DNA of 64,000 nucleotides from Prauserella salsuginis (GCF_024648885.1 NZ_JANBBF010000009.1:1-64000), one strand, 5' to 3'; positions 14,909-23,283 are shown, numbered from the stretch's first letter. Notes: generated from the sequence alone by a model not told the origin. Numbers and translations are program-made.

Positions 14909-15757
14909 TCAGCGACCGAGATTGCGGAACCGGCGCACCCCGAGCGGCAGGAACACCGCAGTGATCACCAACGGCCAGATGATCGCCGCTGCGAGCGCGT
15001 GTACCTCCGGCCACGCATCGCCGATCGGAACCGGGTTGCCGAACAACTCTCGGATGGACGTGGCGGTCGCCGAAACGGGATTCCACTCCGCGACGGGCTG
15101 CAGCCAGCTGGGCATCAGCTCCGGCGGCGTGAACACCGAGGAGATCATCCCGAACGGGAACGCCAGCGCGAAGAGATTGCCCGCCTGCTCGGTGCCCTTG
15201 ACGAGGAGGCCGAGCCAGATCCCGACCCAGATCAGCGAGAAGCGCAGCCACAGCAGCAACGCGAACGCGGCGAGCGTCTCCAGGGCCGTACCGTCGGAGC
15301 TCCAACCGATCAGCAACGCGATCACGGCGAGCACTGCCAGGTCGACGGCAGCGTGAATGGTGTCGGCCAGGTTTCGGCCCACCACGATCGCCGACGAGGC
15401 CATCGGCATCGACCGCACCCGGTCGATGAATCCCTTCTCCTTCATGTCCGCGACGGCGAAGGCGGTGTTCATGAACCCGAACGCCATCGTCATCGCGAAC
15501 AGGCCCGGCATCGCGTAGCCGATGTAGCCCACACCCGCGCCCTGACCGGTGACGTCCATCGCCGAGCCGAACACGTAGACGAACAGCAGGACCATGACCA
15601 CCGGGAAGCCGAGCTGCCACGCGAAGTTGGCCGGCTGCCGCAGCAGGTGGGCGAACTCCTGCCCCACCACGACCCGATAGTCGCTGAGGGTCCAGCGGAT
15701 CCGGTGGCCGACGGTGTCGTCGGTGGCCGGTTTCAGAGGTGTCGTGCCGTGGGTCAT
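14909..15757 (-). CDS. ABC-2 type (DrrB-like) export permease
   Basis: A 282-residue membrane protein with six hydrophobic segments (for example GFPVVMVLLFVYVFGSAM, GLFAMTMAFGFMNTAFAVAD, LAVLAVIALLIGW, FALAFPFGMISSVFTPPELM, AIIWPLVITAVFLPLG). The DrrB-type hallmark MKEKGFIDRVRSMPM and the LPSW-like MPSWLQPVAEWNPVSATATSIRELF motif are present. Its ATG overlaps the ATPase stop as ATGA. With the ATPase it should form a multidrug or lipid exporter of the daunorubicin-resistance type. Confidence 0.9.
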   Translation of the reverse strand: MTHGTTPLKPATDDTVGHRIRWTLSDYRVVVGQEFAHLLRQPANFAWQLGFPVVMVLLFVYVFGSAMDVTGQGAGVGYIGYAMPGLFAMTMAFGFMNTAFAVADMKEKGFIDRVRSMPMASSAIVVGRNLADTIHAAVDLAVLAVIALLIGWSSDGTALETLAAFALLLWLRFSLIWVGIWLGLLVKGTEQAGNLFALAFPFGMISSVFTPPELMPSWLQPVAEWNPVSATATSIRELFGNPVPIGDAWPEVHALAAAIIWPLVITAVFLPLGVRRFRNLGR

Positions 15758-16698
15758 GCCGTCTCCCTTCCCACCAGCTCGAGGAACGCCTCGTCGAGCG
15801 TGGGCCGCCGAAGCCCGAGATCGGCGACCTCCAACCGCTGCTCGCGGATCGCGGCCGCCGCGGTCACCAGTGCGTCCACCGGGTCGTGCACGAACGCCGA
15901 CACGGTCAACGTGCCGGGCTCGACCGACGGTTCACCCGTCGCGACCGACGCGACCACCGCGGTGATCGGCTCCAGCGCCTCGGGCGCTGTCGCCATCACC
16001 TCGAGCCGCTCGGCCCCCATCCGCCGCTTGAGCCCGTCGGGCGTGTCATCGACGACGTTGCGGCCGTGGTCGACCACGGAGATCCGGTCGCAGAGCCGGT
16101 CCGCCTCGTCGAGATAGTGGGTCGTGAGCAACACGGTGGTGCCACCGGCCGTCAGCCCGGCAATGGCCTCCCAGACCTCCCTGCGCCCGGCCGGGTCCAG
16201 CCCGGTGGTCGGTTCGTCGAGGAAGAGGACGTCCGGTGCCAGGATCATGCTGGCGGCGAGATCGAGCCGACGGCGCATGCCACCGGAGAACTTCTTCGGC
16301 ACCCGGTGTGCGGAACCGGCGAGACCGAACTGAGCGAGCAGTTCGTCGGCGCGCTTGCGGGCATCGGCCTTGCCGAGCCGGAACAGGCGTCCGAAGTAGA
16401 CGAGGTTCTGCCGCGCGCTGAGCAGGTCGTCGACGGCTGTCTGCTGCCCGGTCAACCCGATGCGGCGACGGACCTGTCGCGCCTCCCGAACGACGTCGTG
16501 CCCGGCGACGATCGCCGTGCCGGTGTGCAGCCGCTGCAGCGTGGTGAGGATCCGGACCGCCGTCGTCTTGCCCGCGCCGTTTGGCCCCAGCAACCCGTGG
16601 ACACTGCCGCGCGCCACCTCGAGGTCGAAATCGTCCAGGGCGACGGTTTCCCCGAATCGTCTGGTGAGGCCGTGAGCCTCAATGACGGAGCTACTCAT
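15754..16698 (-). CDS. DrrA-like ABC transporter ATP-binding protein
   Basis: A 314-residue ATPase. Walker A GPNGAGKTT at residues 38-46, Q-loop LTGQQTAVDDLL, signature FSGGMRRRLDLAASM, Walker B VLFLDEPTTGLDP and switch His in LLTTHYLDEADRL. The C-terminal ~90 residues (RRMGAERLEVMATAPEALEP onward) match the DrrA C-terminal extension rather than a plain ABC ATPase. First gene of the operon drrA-drrB-Ddn-like, divergent from a TetR regulator, with two related palindromes (16719-16753) in the intergenic region. The substrate is unknown; names drrA/drrB are not assigned because antibiotic specificity cannot be read. Confidence 0.92.
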   Translation of the reverse strand: MSSSVIEAHGLTRRFGETVALDDFDLEVARGSVHGLLGPNGAGKTTAVRILTTLQRLHTGTAIVAGHDVVREARQVRRRIGLTGQQTAVDDLLSARQNLVYFGRLFRLGKADARKRADELLAQFGLAGSAHRVPKKFSGGMRRRLDLAASMILAPDVLFLDEPTTGLDPAGRREVWEAIAGLTAGGTTVLLTTHYLDEADRLCDRISVVDHGRNVVDDTPDGLKRRMGAERLEVMATAPEALEPITAVVASVATGEPSVEPGTLTVSAFVHDPVDALVTAAAAIREQRLEVADLGLRRPTLDEAFLELVGRETA

Positions 16699-16718
16699 CA
16701 GAACTCCAGAAGGTATCC

Positions 16719-16753
16719 GAGTACGATGTACTCAGTTATAGCGTACGACGTAC
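16719..16753. promoter_or_regulatory. Two related operators for the divergent TetR regulator
   Basis: GAGTACGATGTACTC (16719-16733, 6-bp arms) and GTACGACGTAC (16743-16753, 5-bp arms) share the half-site GTAC and have centres 22 bp apart, about two helical turns. They lie between the exporter operon and the tetR start at 16793, so one regulator dimer pair could control both directions. Confidence 0.7.
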
Positions 16754-16792
16754 CCGGTTCGCCAGTGCCGGGGCGGTTAGGATTCTCGTTCC

Positions 16793-17554
16793 ATGAGCTC
16801 TCCCCAGACCGGTGCAGGCGATCCACGTCGCAGCCTCGAACTGCTGTGGCGCGAGGGCGGCGCCCAGGAGGGGCGGCCGGGACCCAAACCGCGGTTCACC
16901 CTCGACCAGGTCGTCGCCACCGCGATCGCGCTCGCCGATCGTTCCGGCGTGACCGCGCTCAACATGCGAGCGGTGGCCGACGAGCTCGGTACCGGCCCGA
17001 TGACCCTGTACCGCTACGTACCGGGCAAGGCCGAGCTGGTCGATCTCATGGTCGACCGCGCGACGGAACCGTCACCGGAGGAGCTCGCGGTGACCGGCGA
17101 GACCTGGCGCGAGCATCTCGCCCTCCTCGCCGAGGGCACCTGGGACGGCTATGCCGCCCACCCGTGGTTGCTCGAACTGAACCAACGTCGTCCCGTGTTG
17201 GGCCCCGGTTCGCTGGCCGGGTTCGACTGGGCACTGCGCGCGTTCGAGGGCCACGACATCCCGGGCCGCGAGCAGAATCTGATCATCACCGGCGTGATGA
17301 GCATCGTCATCGGTGCCGCGCGCGATCACCTGATCGCCGACTCGTCCGACACCCCGCCGCCCACGACCGAAAGCGAATGGTGGGCCGCACAGGAGCCGTA
17401 TCTCATCCGCGCCTCCGAGAGCGGCGACTACCCGCGGCTCGCTGCCGTGAGCAACGAGGAAGATGCCTGGAGTTTCCAGGGTCGGGAGGCGATGCGTTTC
17501 GCCCTCGACGCCTTCCTCGACGGCGTACAGGCACGCTGGTCGTTGGACCAGTAG
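16793..17554 (+). CDS. TetR/AcrR family regulator with TetR_C_1-type C-terminus
   Basis: A 253-residue protein. The N-terminus contains GRPGPKPRFTLDQVVATAIA, then LADRSGVTALNMRAVADELG and TGPMTLYRYVPGKAELVDLM, the helix-turn-helix of the tetracycline-repressor subclass that recognises long ligands. The C-terminal half (WREHLALLAEGTWDGYAAHP, LIITGVMSIVIGAARDHLI) matches TetR_C_1. It is divergently transcribed from the DrrAB-like exporter and probably derepresses it on binding the exported drug. Confidence 0.92.
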   Translation: MSSPQTGAGDPRRSLELLWREGGAQEGRPGPKPRFTLDQVVATAIALADRSGVTALNMRAVADELGTGPMTLYRYVPGKAELVDLMVDRATEPSPEELAVTGETWREHLALLAEGTWDGYAAHPWLLELNQRRPVLGPGSLAGFDWALRAFEGHDIPGREQNLIITGVMSIVIGAARDHLIADSSDTPPPTTESEWWAAQEPYLIRASESGDYPRLAAVSNEEDAWSFQGREAMRFALDAFLDGVQARWSLDQ

Positions 17555-17635
17555 GCGCAGCCGCACGAACGGAGCACAGCCGCAGCGAATCGTCGACGGG
17601 AGCGCAGCACCGGGCCCGCGAGATCGCCGTTCATC

Positions 17636-18007
17636 TCATGCGGCAGTCCAGACACCGAGCTCGTTGCCGGCCGGATCACGGAAGTGGAAACGCCGCCCAC
17701 CGGGAAAGTCGAACGGCTCCTGGGTGATCTCACCGCCCGCCTCGCGCACGGCGCGAAGACTCGCCTCCAGATCCGTCGAATACAACAGCACCAGCGGTCC
17801 GCCCGGCGTGACCTGCTCCTCCTTCCGGAAGCCCCCGACCTCGTCGTCGGACATTCCACGGATTCCGACATACGCGGGCCCCGGGCCGTAATCGGTGAAC
17901 TGCCAGCCGAACGCGTCGCCGTAGAACGTCTTCACCGCGTCGAAGTCGGTGACGGGAAGCTCGACGTAGTCGAGCGCGTGATGGGTGTTCCTCGCGAAAT
18001 CAGCCAT
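17636..18007 (-). CDS. VOC family protein
   Basis: From ATG 18007 a 123-residue protein: MADFARNTHHALDYVELPVT, DFDAVKTFYGDAFGWQFTDYGP, YVGIRG, GGPLVLLYSTDLEASLRAVR, EAGGEITQEPFDFPGGRRFH and FRDPAGNELGVWTAA. This is the single-domain glyoxalase/bleomycin-resistance fold often annotated as a YdcJ/PhnB-like VOC protein; His and Glu metal positions look kept. A longer open frame upstream only translates the 16-bp tandem repeats and is rejected. Convergent with the TetR gene. Confidence 0.88.
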   Translation of the reverse strand: MADFARNTHHALDYVELPVTDFDAVKTFYGDAFGWQFTDYGPGPAYVGIRGMSDDEVGGFRKEEQVTPGGPLVLLYSTDLEASLRAVREAGGEITQEPFDFPGGRRFHFRDPAGNELGVWTAA

Positions 18008-18086
18008 GCACCGATCCTGCCCGCCACCCACGACAGTTTCGGGCGCCACCGCCCGCGGCAGCGCCCGAGCCCGCCGCACGGCGAGC

Positions 18087-18178
18087 GGCGGCGCTGACCA
18101 GTGGCGGCGCTGGCCAGTGGCGGCGCTGACCAGTGGCGGCGCTGACCAGTGGCGGCGCTGACTAGTGGCGGCGCTACT
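18087..18178. repeat. Five-copy 16-bp tandem repeat
   Basis: GGCGGCGCTGACCAGT is repeated at 18087, 18103, 18119, 18135 and 18151 with one change in copy 2 and one in copy 5, then a partial sixth copy. It fills the space between the VOC gene start and the end of the type VII operon. A variable-number minisatellite is likely. Confidence 0.85.
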
Positions 18179-18800
18179 GCGGGCGAAGAGTCGGTGGATG
18201 GTCGAGCAGGAGGTAGTCCCGAGCCCGCTTGTTCGTCTCCGCACCACCCACGTGCACCGAATGCAGAATTCCGTTGTACACCAGATCCCAGAGCCGATGG
18301 TTTCGCTGGAGCCTGATTATTTTAGGACGCAGGGAACGTCCTTGGCTGTCAACCATTTCAATCGCGTGCGCAGCCCCATCAAGGTGTACTTTAACGGTGA
18401 CGAGGTCGTACGTTTTTACGTACGCGTAACCATCCAACGCGAGCCAGTCAACACCCGCGCAGACCTGCTCAGAACCAGCCGAGACGAGGAAAACCAATGG
18501 CCATGGCAAAATAATTATCCACAACCACCACACGCCCATCCAGGAGAATCCGCCGTCCAGAATTACGCCGAAGACGACCAGTATCGCCGACATGGATGCG
18601 CCAGCCATCACTCGACCTGTGCGCGTGGGGTAGAACCACTCCAGCATCGGGCCTTCATCCACAGGAGAACGAGGTACACGATCCGCGCTCAGTTCTCGCC
18701 GGTCGTCCGGTCGTTCTCCCTCAGATTCCAGCGGGGCACCCGGGGGACGAGGTTCGCCCGTATACAAATCAGGCTTGGGCGGAAGCCTAGAAACATCCAT
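18174..18800 (-). CDS. Two-TM membrane protein, candidate immunity protein of the type VII operon
   Basis: A 208-residue protein whose ATG lies 8 bases after the stop of the glycine-zipper protein. After a charged, Pro-rich N-terminus (residues 1-50) come two hydrophobic helices, GRVMAGASMSAILVVFGVIL and WMGVWWLWIIILPWPLVFLV, then a C-terminal cytoplasmic-like domain with a PH-like beta pattern (YAYVKTYDLVTVKVHLDG, IEMVDSQGRSLRPKIIRLQR). I recognise no family. Position directly after a probable membrane-active effector and its membrane topology suggest immunity. Its codon use appears slightly less biased than housekeeping neighbours. Confidence 0.6.
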   Translation of the reverse strand: MDVSRLPPKPDLYTGEPRPPGAPLESEGERPDDRRELSADRVPRSPVDEGPMLEWFYPTRTGRVMAGASMSAILVVFGVILDGGFSWMGVWWLWIIILPWPLVFLVSAGSEQVCAGVDWLALDGYAYVKTYDLVTVKVHLDGAAHAIEMVDSQGRSLRPKIIRLQRNHRLWDLVYNGILHSVHVGGAETNKRARDYLLLDHPPTLRPQ

Positions 18801-18808
18801 ATACCCGC

Positions 18809-20074
18809 CTAAAACAGATCACCAAAGAAATCACCGACCGCCCGTCCTGCCTTACCTATCGACTCTCCCGCGTCGGACAAACGGTCGCCAGTCCAGTCCA
18901 CCGCGTCGCCCGCCATGTCAGCGACGTCATCGCCCCATTCGTCAATGGCAAGCCCGACTCCCGCAGACACGACCGCACCTCCGGCCACAGCCCATCCGAC
19001 CGGCCCGCCTGCGCTTGCCACAGCCGCTGTTGCCAATGAGCCAGCGACAAAGCTGCCGGCACCCGATGCAATGGCCTTTCCCGGGTCCTTACCACCGCGA
19101 ATATCCATTCCCACACCGACCGCGGTTAAACCGGCCCCGAAAACCGGGATCTTGCTGGCAAACTTCGTCGCACCACGGAGTGCCGGATTTGAGCCAGCCT
19201 TCGCGGATTCCGCCTTCCCGAAGTCGAAGTTCGTCGTGAGCGCTGTTTTCAGGTGTTTCGGCAGCATGTCCACCATGCGGGCGGTACGTGTGGCTGTCGC
19301 CCGGTTCAGCTCTGCCTGCTTGGCGAGCCTGCGTTCGATCTCCAAGGCATCCGCGCGTGCCTGTGCGTACGGGTTCGTCCTGCCGCTCTTCGCGTACGCG
19401 GCCGCACGTTCGATCGCCGGGTCCAGCGCCTTCGCCGCCGCCCGGTACTGACTCGTGCGTTGGGCGACCGCTCCCGCCAGGCCTGTGCTGATGTCGGCGA
19501 TGTTGATCGGCGCCTTCTCCGCATACCCCTTCGCGAACCTAACGAACGTCTGCTGCGACTTGATGAGCGCCTCACGAGCCGGAGTCGCTGACCGCTCCGC
19601 TTCCACGTAGGCCTTGACCTGCTTCTCGTGCGCCGCCTGCGCCTGCGTGGCCTGGTCGTGGATCTGCTGTTGGCGTGGACTCGGCTTCTCATCGGTCGGC
19701 AACGGCGCCGGAGCTGCCGGCGCAGGACCCGGTTCCTGGATGATGTTTCCGCTGATCGTCAGGCCGCCGTTGCGCGCGATCTCCAGCGCCTGCGACATGC
19801 GTGACTTCGCCGTATGGATGTCATCGGCGTGCGAGTTCAACTGGGACGACGTGCGGGACAGGTCCGTGCTGAGGCCGTCGATCTGCCCACCGAACTTCGT
19901 CATGGTGCTTCGGAACCCGTCCGAAGCCTCGCCCGTCCACGTGGATTCGGAATCGCCGCGCGCCCCGTACACCTGCGTCCCCGCCGTGTCCGCGTTCTGG
20001 GACCTGCCCTGCAACCACTGCGCGACGCTCCGGATGCTCGCCGCATCCGCCTTGACCTCGGTGTCGATCGGCAT
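18809..20074 (-). CDS. WXG100-like type VII substrate with glycine-zipper C-terminus (candidate membrane-active toxin)
   Basis: A 421-residue protein behind a GGGGGAG site. Residues 1-100 are a WXG100-like helical hairpin (AASIRSVAQWLQGR ... STWTGEASDGFRSTMTKFGG) with the WTG turn. Residues 125-280 are a long Ala/Gln/Arg-rich helical region. Residues about 300-395 form a hydrophobic Gly/Ala-rich zipper (GAGLTAVGVGMDIRGG, GAGSFVAGSLATAAVASAGG, AVAGGAVVSAGVGLAIDEWG), and the end is amphipathic (AGRAVGDFFGDLF). This layout recalls the staphylococcal type VII toxin TspA, whose glycine-zipper tail depolarises membranes, but no direct similarity is claimed. The neighbours are a YxxxE partner and a two-TM protein. 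Confidence 0.7.
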   Translation of the reverse strand: MPIDTEVKADAASIRSVAQWLQGRSQNADTAGTQVYGARGDSESTWTGEASDGFRSTMTKFGGQIDGLSTDLSRTSSQLNSHADDIHTAKSRMSQALEIARNGGLTISGNIIQEPGPAPAAPAPLPTDEKPSPRQQQIHDQATQAQAAHEKQVKAYVEAERSATPAREALIKSQQTFVRFAKGYAEKAPINIADISTGLAGAVAQRTSQYRAAAKALDPAIERAAAYAKSGRTNPYAQARADALEIERRLAKQAELNRATATRTARMVDMLPKHLKTALTTNFDFGKAESAKAGSNPALRGATKFASKIPVFGAGLTAVGVGMDIRGGKDPGKAIASGAGSFVAGSLATAAVASAGGPVGWAVAGGAVVSAGVGLAIDEWGDDVADMAGDAVDWTGDRLSDAGESIGKAGRAVGDFFGDLF

Positions 20075-20083
20075 GGCTCCCCC

Positions 20084-20371
20084 TCACAGCCCACCGCTGG
20101 CGTTGGACACGTCGGTGCGACCGTCTTGCTCGGCCTTCTCGTACGCATCGCGTCCGGAGGCCACTGCATCGCCGGCGGCTCCACAACCTTCGACAACACC
20201 GGCGAGTGAGGTCGACAGCGCACCGACGAGCCCCTGGACCACCCCACTGATCTCACCCGCGTTCGGCGCAGGCGGACGCTGCCCCGCGGCCTGTTCCAGC
20301 GAACTCGCGCCGTTGCGCAGTTTCGACGCGATCCCGTCCAGCGAACCGGTACCCGCGCCGTATCCACTCAC
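20084..20371 (-). CDS. Small type VII (EspC/ESX-like) partner protein with YxxxE motif
   Basis: From GTG 20371, with GGAGG seven bases upstream, the product is 95 residues: VSGYGAGTGSLDGIASKLRN, ASSLEQAAGQ, VVQGLVGALSTSLAGVVEGC and DAYEKAEQDGR. The single YEKAE fits the YxxxD/E export signal. The start overlaps the preceding stop as GTGA, and the stop is 9 bases before the WXG-headed protein. It is therefore the likely helical partner of that protein, comparable to the small gene at 7727-8044. Confidence 0.72.
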   Translation of the reverse strand: MSGYGAGTGSLDGIASKLRNGASSLEQAAGQRPPAPNAGEISGVVQGLVGALSTSLAGVVEGCGAAGDAVASGRDAYEKAEQDGRTDVSNASGGL

Positions 20372-20730
20372 GACACGCCTCCGGTAGGTGCTACCTCCTG
20401 ACGCTGGTCGTCCGGAAGAACGGCGTTCCACAAGACCTCGGTGGCGCCACTGTCGGCCGCGATGCGGTTCAGATAGTCACTTCGCACCGACAACCACGGC
20501 TGGCCTTCGCCACAGCCCTCGACGAGAGCTTCCAGTGAGGTGAAGGCGAGCAGGACGAGACGCTCGTCCTCCAGTCGCCGCAACTCGACCGTCGCCTCCT
20601 CATCGCCGTAGTGAAAGCGTTCGGAGGGTAGGTAGACCTCGTCGGGCTGGTCGTCGGCCGCATCGGCGAACTCCGGTCCGATCACCGGAGGTGCAGGGGC
20701 GTCCTGAGCCCCGAATCGTTCTTCAGGCAC
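20368..20730 (-). CDS. SAV_915-like/SseB-type accessory protein of the type VII operon
   Basis: GTG 20730 has GGGAGG seven bases upstream and gives 120 residues. The core YLPSERFHYGDEEATVELRR, LEDERLVLLAFTSLEALVEG and CGEGQPWLSVRSDYL matches small actinobacterial proteins annotated as SAV_915 family, related to SseB-like domains and often placed beside ESX-type substrates. Cytosolic; role unknown. It is the first gene of the four-gene operon (accessory, partner, effector, membrane protein). Confidence 0.7.
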   Translation of the reverse strand: MPEERFGAQDAPAPPVIGPEFADAADDQPDEVYLPSERFHYGDEEATVELRRLEDERLVLLAFTSLEALVEGCGEGQPWLSVRSDYLNRIAADSGATEVLWNAVLPDDQRQEVAPTGGVS

Positions 20731-20993
20731 GCCGTCCTCCCAACGTCGTGTCCGGTTCACACGAAACCACCAAAACGTCCTGACCAGCGACTATGGCGGC
20801 GTGTGGCGAAAAGTAACACGGCGTGATGCTCGAGGCCCGGAACCGGAGTCGGCCGCGTGAAGCCACGGGCGTTCGCGTCGTCGTTCCGGCTCCGTACACA
20901 TGCGCTCCCGCGGTACCGAAGACTCGCGGGAGCCGCTGCCAGGCGGCAGTCACCACCGGGCGATGACCACCGCACGGACGTAGGGTCGGTCAC

Positions 20994-21875
20994 ATGGAGC
21001 TCGGACTGCACTACTACACGTTCACCCACCCGGAGTGGGAAACGACGCTCGCCGATCGCCTTGCCGAGACCGCCCGCGTCGCCGACGACGGCGGCGTGAG
21101 CCTGCTGACCCTGATGGATCACTGGTTCCAGATGGAGAACGTCGGCGGTCCGTACGAACCGATGCTCGAGGGGTACACGGCACTCGGCTACCTCGCCGGG
21201 ATCACCACCGACGTCCGCCTCGGACTGCTCGTCACCGGCGTGACCTACCGGCACCCGGGCCTGCTCGCCAAGACCGTCACGACCCTCGACACGCTGTCGC
21301 ACGGCCGCGCGGTGCTGGGTCTCGGCGCGGCCTGGTACGAACGGGAGCACGCGGGCCTCGGCGTGCCGTTCCCGCCGCTTGCCGAACGGTTCGAACGCCT
21401 CGAGGAGACGCTGCAGATCTGCCGGCAGATGTGGTCCGACGACGACGGCGCCTACAACGGCAAGCACTACCGGCTCACCGAGACGATCAGCCTGCCCCAG
21501 CCCGCCAACGGCACGATCCCCGTCCTCATCGGCGGAGGCGGCGAACGCAAGACGCTCCGGCTCGTCGCGCAGTACGGCCAGGCCTGCAACCTGTTCAGCG
21601 CCGCGAGCGAGGAGGCCGTGGCGGCCGTACGGCACAAGCTGGACGTACTGCGCGGGCACTGCGAAGCGCTCGGCACCGACTACGACGCCATCGAGAAGAC
21701 GATCCTGTACCAGGGCGACACGATCACCGACCCCGACGGATTCCTCCGCCAGATGGAGACCTACCGGAAACTGGGCGTCTCGCTGGTCAGCCTCGTGCCG
21801 CCCGCGTACCAGGATCCGGTGCCGTGGGCGACAAGCCTCGTCGGCGACATCCGGCCGAGACTCGCCGACATCTGA
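20994..21875 (+). CDS. LLM class F420-dependent oxidoreductase
   Basis: A 293-residue protein with the bacterial luciferase-like TIM barrel: LHYYTFTHPEWETTLADRLA, LLTLMDHWFQMENVGGP, YLAGITTDVRLGLLVTGVTY, RHPGLLAKTVTTLDTLSHGR, AVLGLGAAWYEREHAGLG, and IPVLIGGGGERKTLRLVAQY. The MDHW and GVTYRHP segments are typical of the F420-dependent LLM subfamily found in mycobacteria and Amycolatopsis. The substrate is unknown. Monocistronic, ATG 20994. Confidence 0.9.
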   Translation: MELGLHYYTFTHPEWETTLADRLAETARVADDGGVSLLTLMDHWFQMENVGGPYEPMLEGYTALGYLAGITTDVRLGLLVTGVTYRHPGLLAKTVTTLDTLSHGRAVLGLGAAWYEREHAGLGVPFPPLAERFERLEETLQICRQMWSDDDGAYNGKHYRLTETISLPQPANGTIPVLIGGGGERKTLRLVAQYGQACNLFSAASEEAVAAVRHKLDVLRGHCEALGTDYDAIEKTILYQGDTITDPDGFLRQMETYRKLGVSLVSLVPPAYQDPVPWATSLVGDIRPRLADI

Positions 21876-21932
21876 CGTCCACTGTGGAGTCGGCGGCCCT
21901 GCCCGGTGGCCGGGCCGGGCGCGGCGACCTGC

Positions 21933-22784
21933 TCAGCAGCAGTGGTCGCCGCGCCAGGCGTCGCGCCCCTCCTTCACGGCGAGTGCGGCGATCACCAGCG
22001 CGGCCGCCGGATCGGCCCACGCCCAGCCGAACAGCGAGTTCAGCAGCAAGCCGACCAGCACGACACCCGACAGGTAGGTGCACAGCAGCGTCTGCTTCGA
22101 ATCGGCCACGGCGCTCGCCGACCCCAGCTCGCGCCCGGCACGGCGTTGCGCGTACGACAGGACCGGCATGATCACCAGCGACACCGCCGCCAACGTGATG
22201 CCCACCGTCGAGTGGTCGGCCTGCTCGCCACCAACCAACGTCGTGACCGACTCGAACGTCACATACGCCGCCAGCGCGAAGAACGACACCGCGATGACCT
22301 TCAGCGCGACACGTTCGCGCCGCTCCGGATCACGCCCCGCGAACTGCCACGCCACGGCCGCGGCCGACGCGACCTCGACCGTCGAGTCCAGGCCGAACCC
22401 GATCAGCGCCGCCGAGGACGCGATCGCACCCGCGGTGATCGCGACGACGGCCTCGATGACGTTGTAGGTGATCGTCGCGGCCACGAACAGTCGCACGCGA
22501 CGCGACAACACCGTGCGCCGGTGATCGTCCGGCTGCGCCGTGCCGGTCAGAGCGCCTCCCGACCGTGGGGGCGCAGCCTCCGTCGAACAGCACCCGTCAC
22601 CGCACGCCGCCACGTCGGCGGGCCCGGCCGTGTTCGCCGTCGCCGTGTCGTCGGGCGAACCCGCGGAGACCGCGATGCCCGTGGTTGCGGCGGTGGCCCC
22701 GGTGGCGGACGCAGCGTCGGCGGACGCGGCGTCGGCGGACGTGGTGGCCCGCGAATCGCTCGGGCCGCAGCAGTCGTCAGCCAT
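21933..22784 (-). CDS. Cation diffusion facilitator (CDF) family metal exporter
   Basis: A 283-residue membrane protein from ATG 22784, overlapping the regulator by 8 bases (ATGGCTGA). The N-terminus is a Cys/Ala-rich soluble segment with DCCG and GDGCCS pairs, then six hydrophobic helices: LFVAATITYNVIEAVVAITA, SSAALIGFGLDSTVEVASAA (with the first metal-site Asp), ALKVIAVSFFALAAYVTFES, GITLAAVSLVIMPVLSYAQR, VADSKQTLLCTYLSGVVLVG and a last helix before DAWRGDHCC. The extra Cys pairs at both ends fit soft metals such as Cd, Pb or Zn. Unusually short for CDF because the C-terminal cytoplasmic domain is missing. Confidence 0.88.
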   Translation of the reverse strand: MADDCCGPSDSRATTSADAASADAASATGATAATTGIAVSAGSPDDTATANTAGPADVAACGDGCCSTEAAPPRSGGALTGTAQPDDHRRTVLSRRVRLFVAATITYNVIEAVVAITAGAIASSAALIGFGLDSTVEVASAAAVAWQFAGRDPERRERVALKVIAVSFFALAAYVTFESVTTLVGGEQADHSTVGITLAAVSLVIMPVLSYAQRRAGRELGSASAVADSKQTLLCTYLSGVVLVGLLLNSLFGWAWADPAAALVIAALAVKEGRDAWRGDHCC

Positions 22785-23283
22785 CGGTGGCGACCTCCCC
22801 GTCCGTGACAGCGGTGGCGCCCTCACCGACGACGCTCCGACCGGTGCCGACCTCGTCGGTGCACGGCGGCGCAATGGCTTCCGGTGCGGCGGCTTCCGGT
22901 GCGGCGGCTCCCAGTGCAGCGGATTCCGGTGCGGCGGATTCCGGTGCCGGTGCCGCGGCGGGCCGCGTGTCGTCGACGCACGGCTGGCCCGTGTCGACAG
23001 CCAGCACCACCTGCACGAACTCGCCGAGTGCGCCGGCGAGGTGCGGATCGGCCAGCTCGTACCGGACCTGCCTGCCCTCGTAGGCGGCCACGACCAGGCC
23101 ACAACCGCGCAGGCACGCCAGATGGTTCGACACGTTCGAGCGCGTCAGGTCGAGCTTCGTCGCCAGCTGCCCCGGGTAGTTCACCCCGTCCAGCAGCGCC
23201 ACCAGGATCCGACACCGAGTGGGGTCGGCCAACGCCCGCCCCAGGCGCGACAACGCGGCTTCGCGCGTCTCACTCGTCAGCAT
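22777..23283 (-). CDS. cmtR: CmtR-type ArsR/SmtB metal sensor with Ala/Pro-rich tail
   Basis: From ATG 23283 the protein is 168 residues. Residues 1-105 closely match the mycobacterial CmtR pattern (MLTSETREAALSRLGRALAD, PTRCRILVALLDGV, LTRSNVSNHLACLRGCGLVV, YEGRQVRYELADPHLAGALG, VVLAVDTGQPC). The three Cd/Pb ligands of M. tuberculosis CmtR, Cys57, Cys61 and Cys102, are all present at the same numbers. The extra C-terminal tail is an Ala/Pro/Glu repeat (APESAAPESAA...). It overlaps the CDF exporter, and a 6-4-6 inverted repeat lies 30 bases upstream, so it most likely represses its own operon until Cd or Pb binds. Confidence 0.92.
   Translation of the reverse strand: MLTSETREAALSRLGRALADPTRCRILVALLDGVNYPGQLATKLDLTRSNVSNHLACLRGCGLVVAAYEGRQVRYELADPHLAGALGEFVQVVLAVDTGQPCVDDTRPAAAPAPESAAPESAALGAAAPEAAAPEAIAPPCTDEVGTGRSVVGEGATAVTDGEVATDG

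Noticed and set aside
18008-18247. N-terminal extension of the VOC protein through the 16-bp repeats
   Set aside because: The extension translates the minisatellite and is unlike the family; the ATG at 18007 gives the standard N-terminus.
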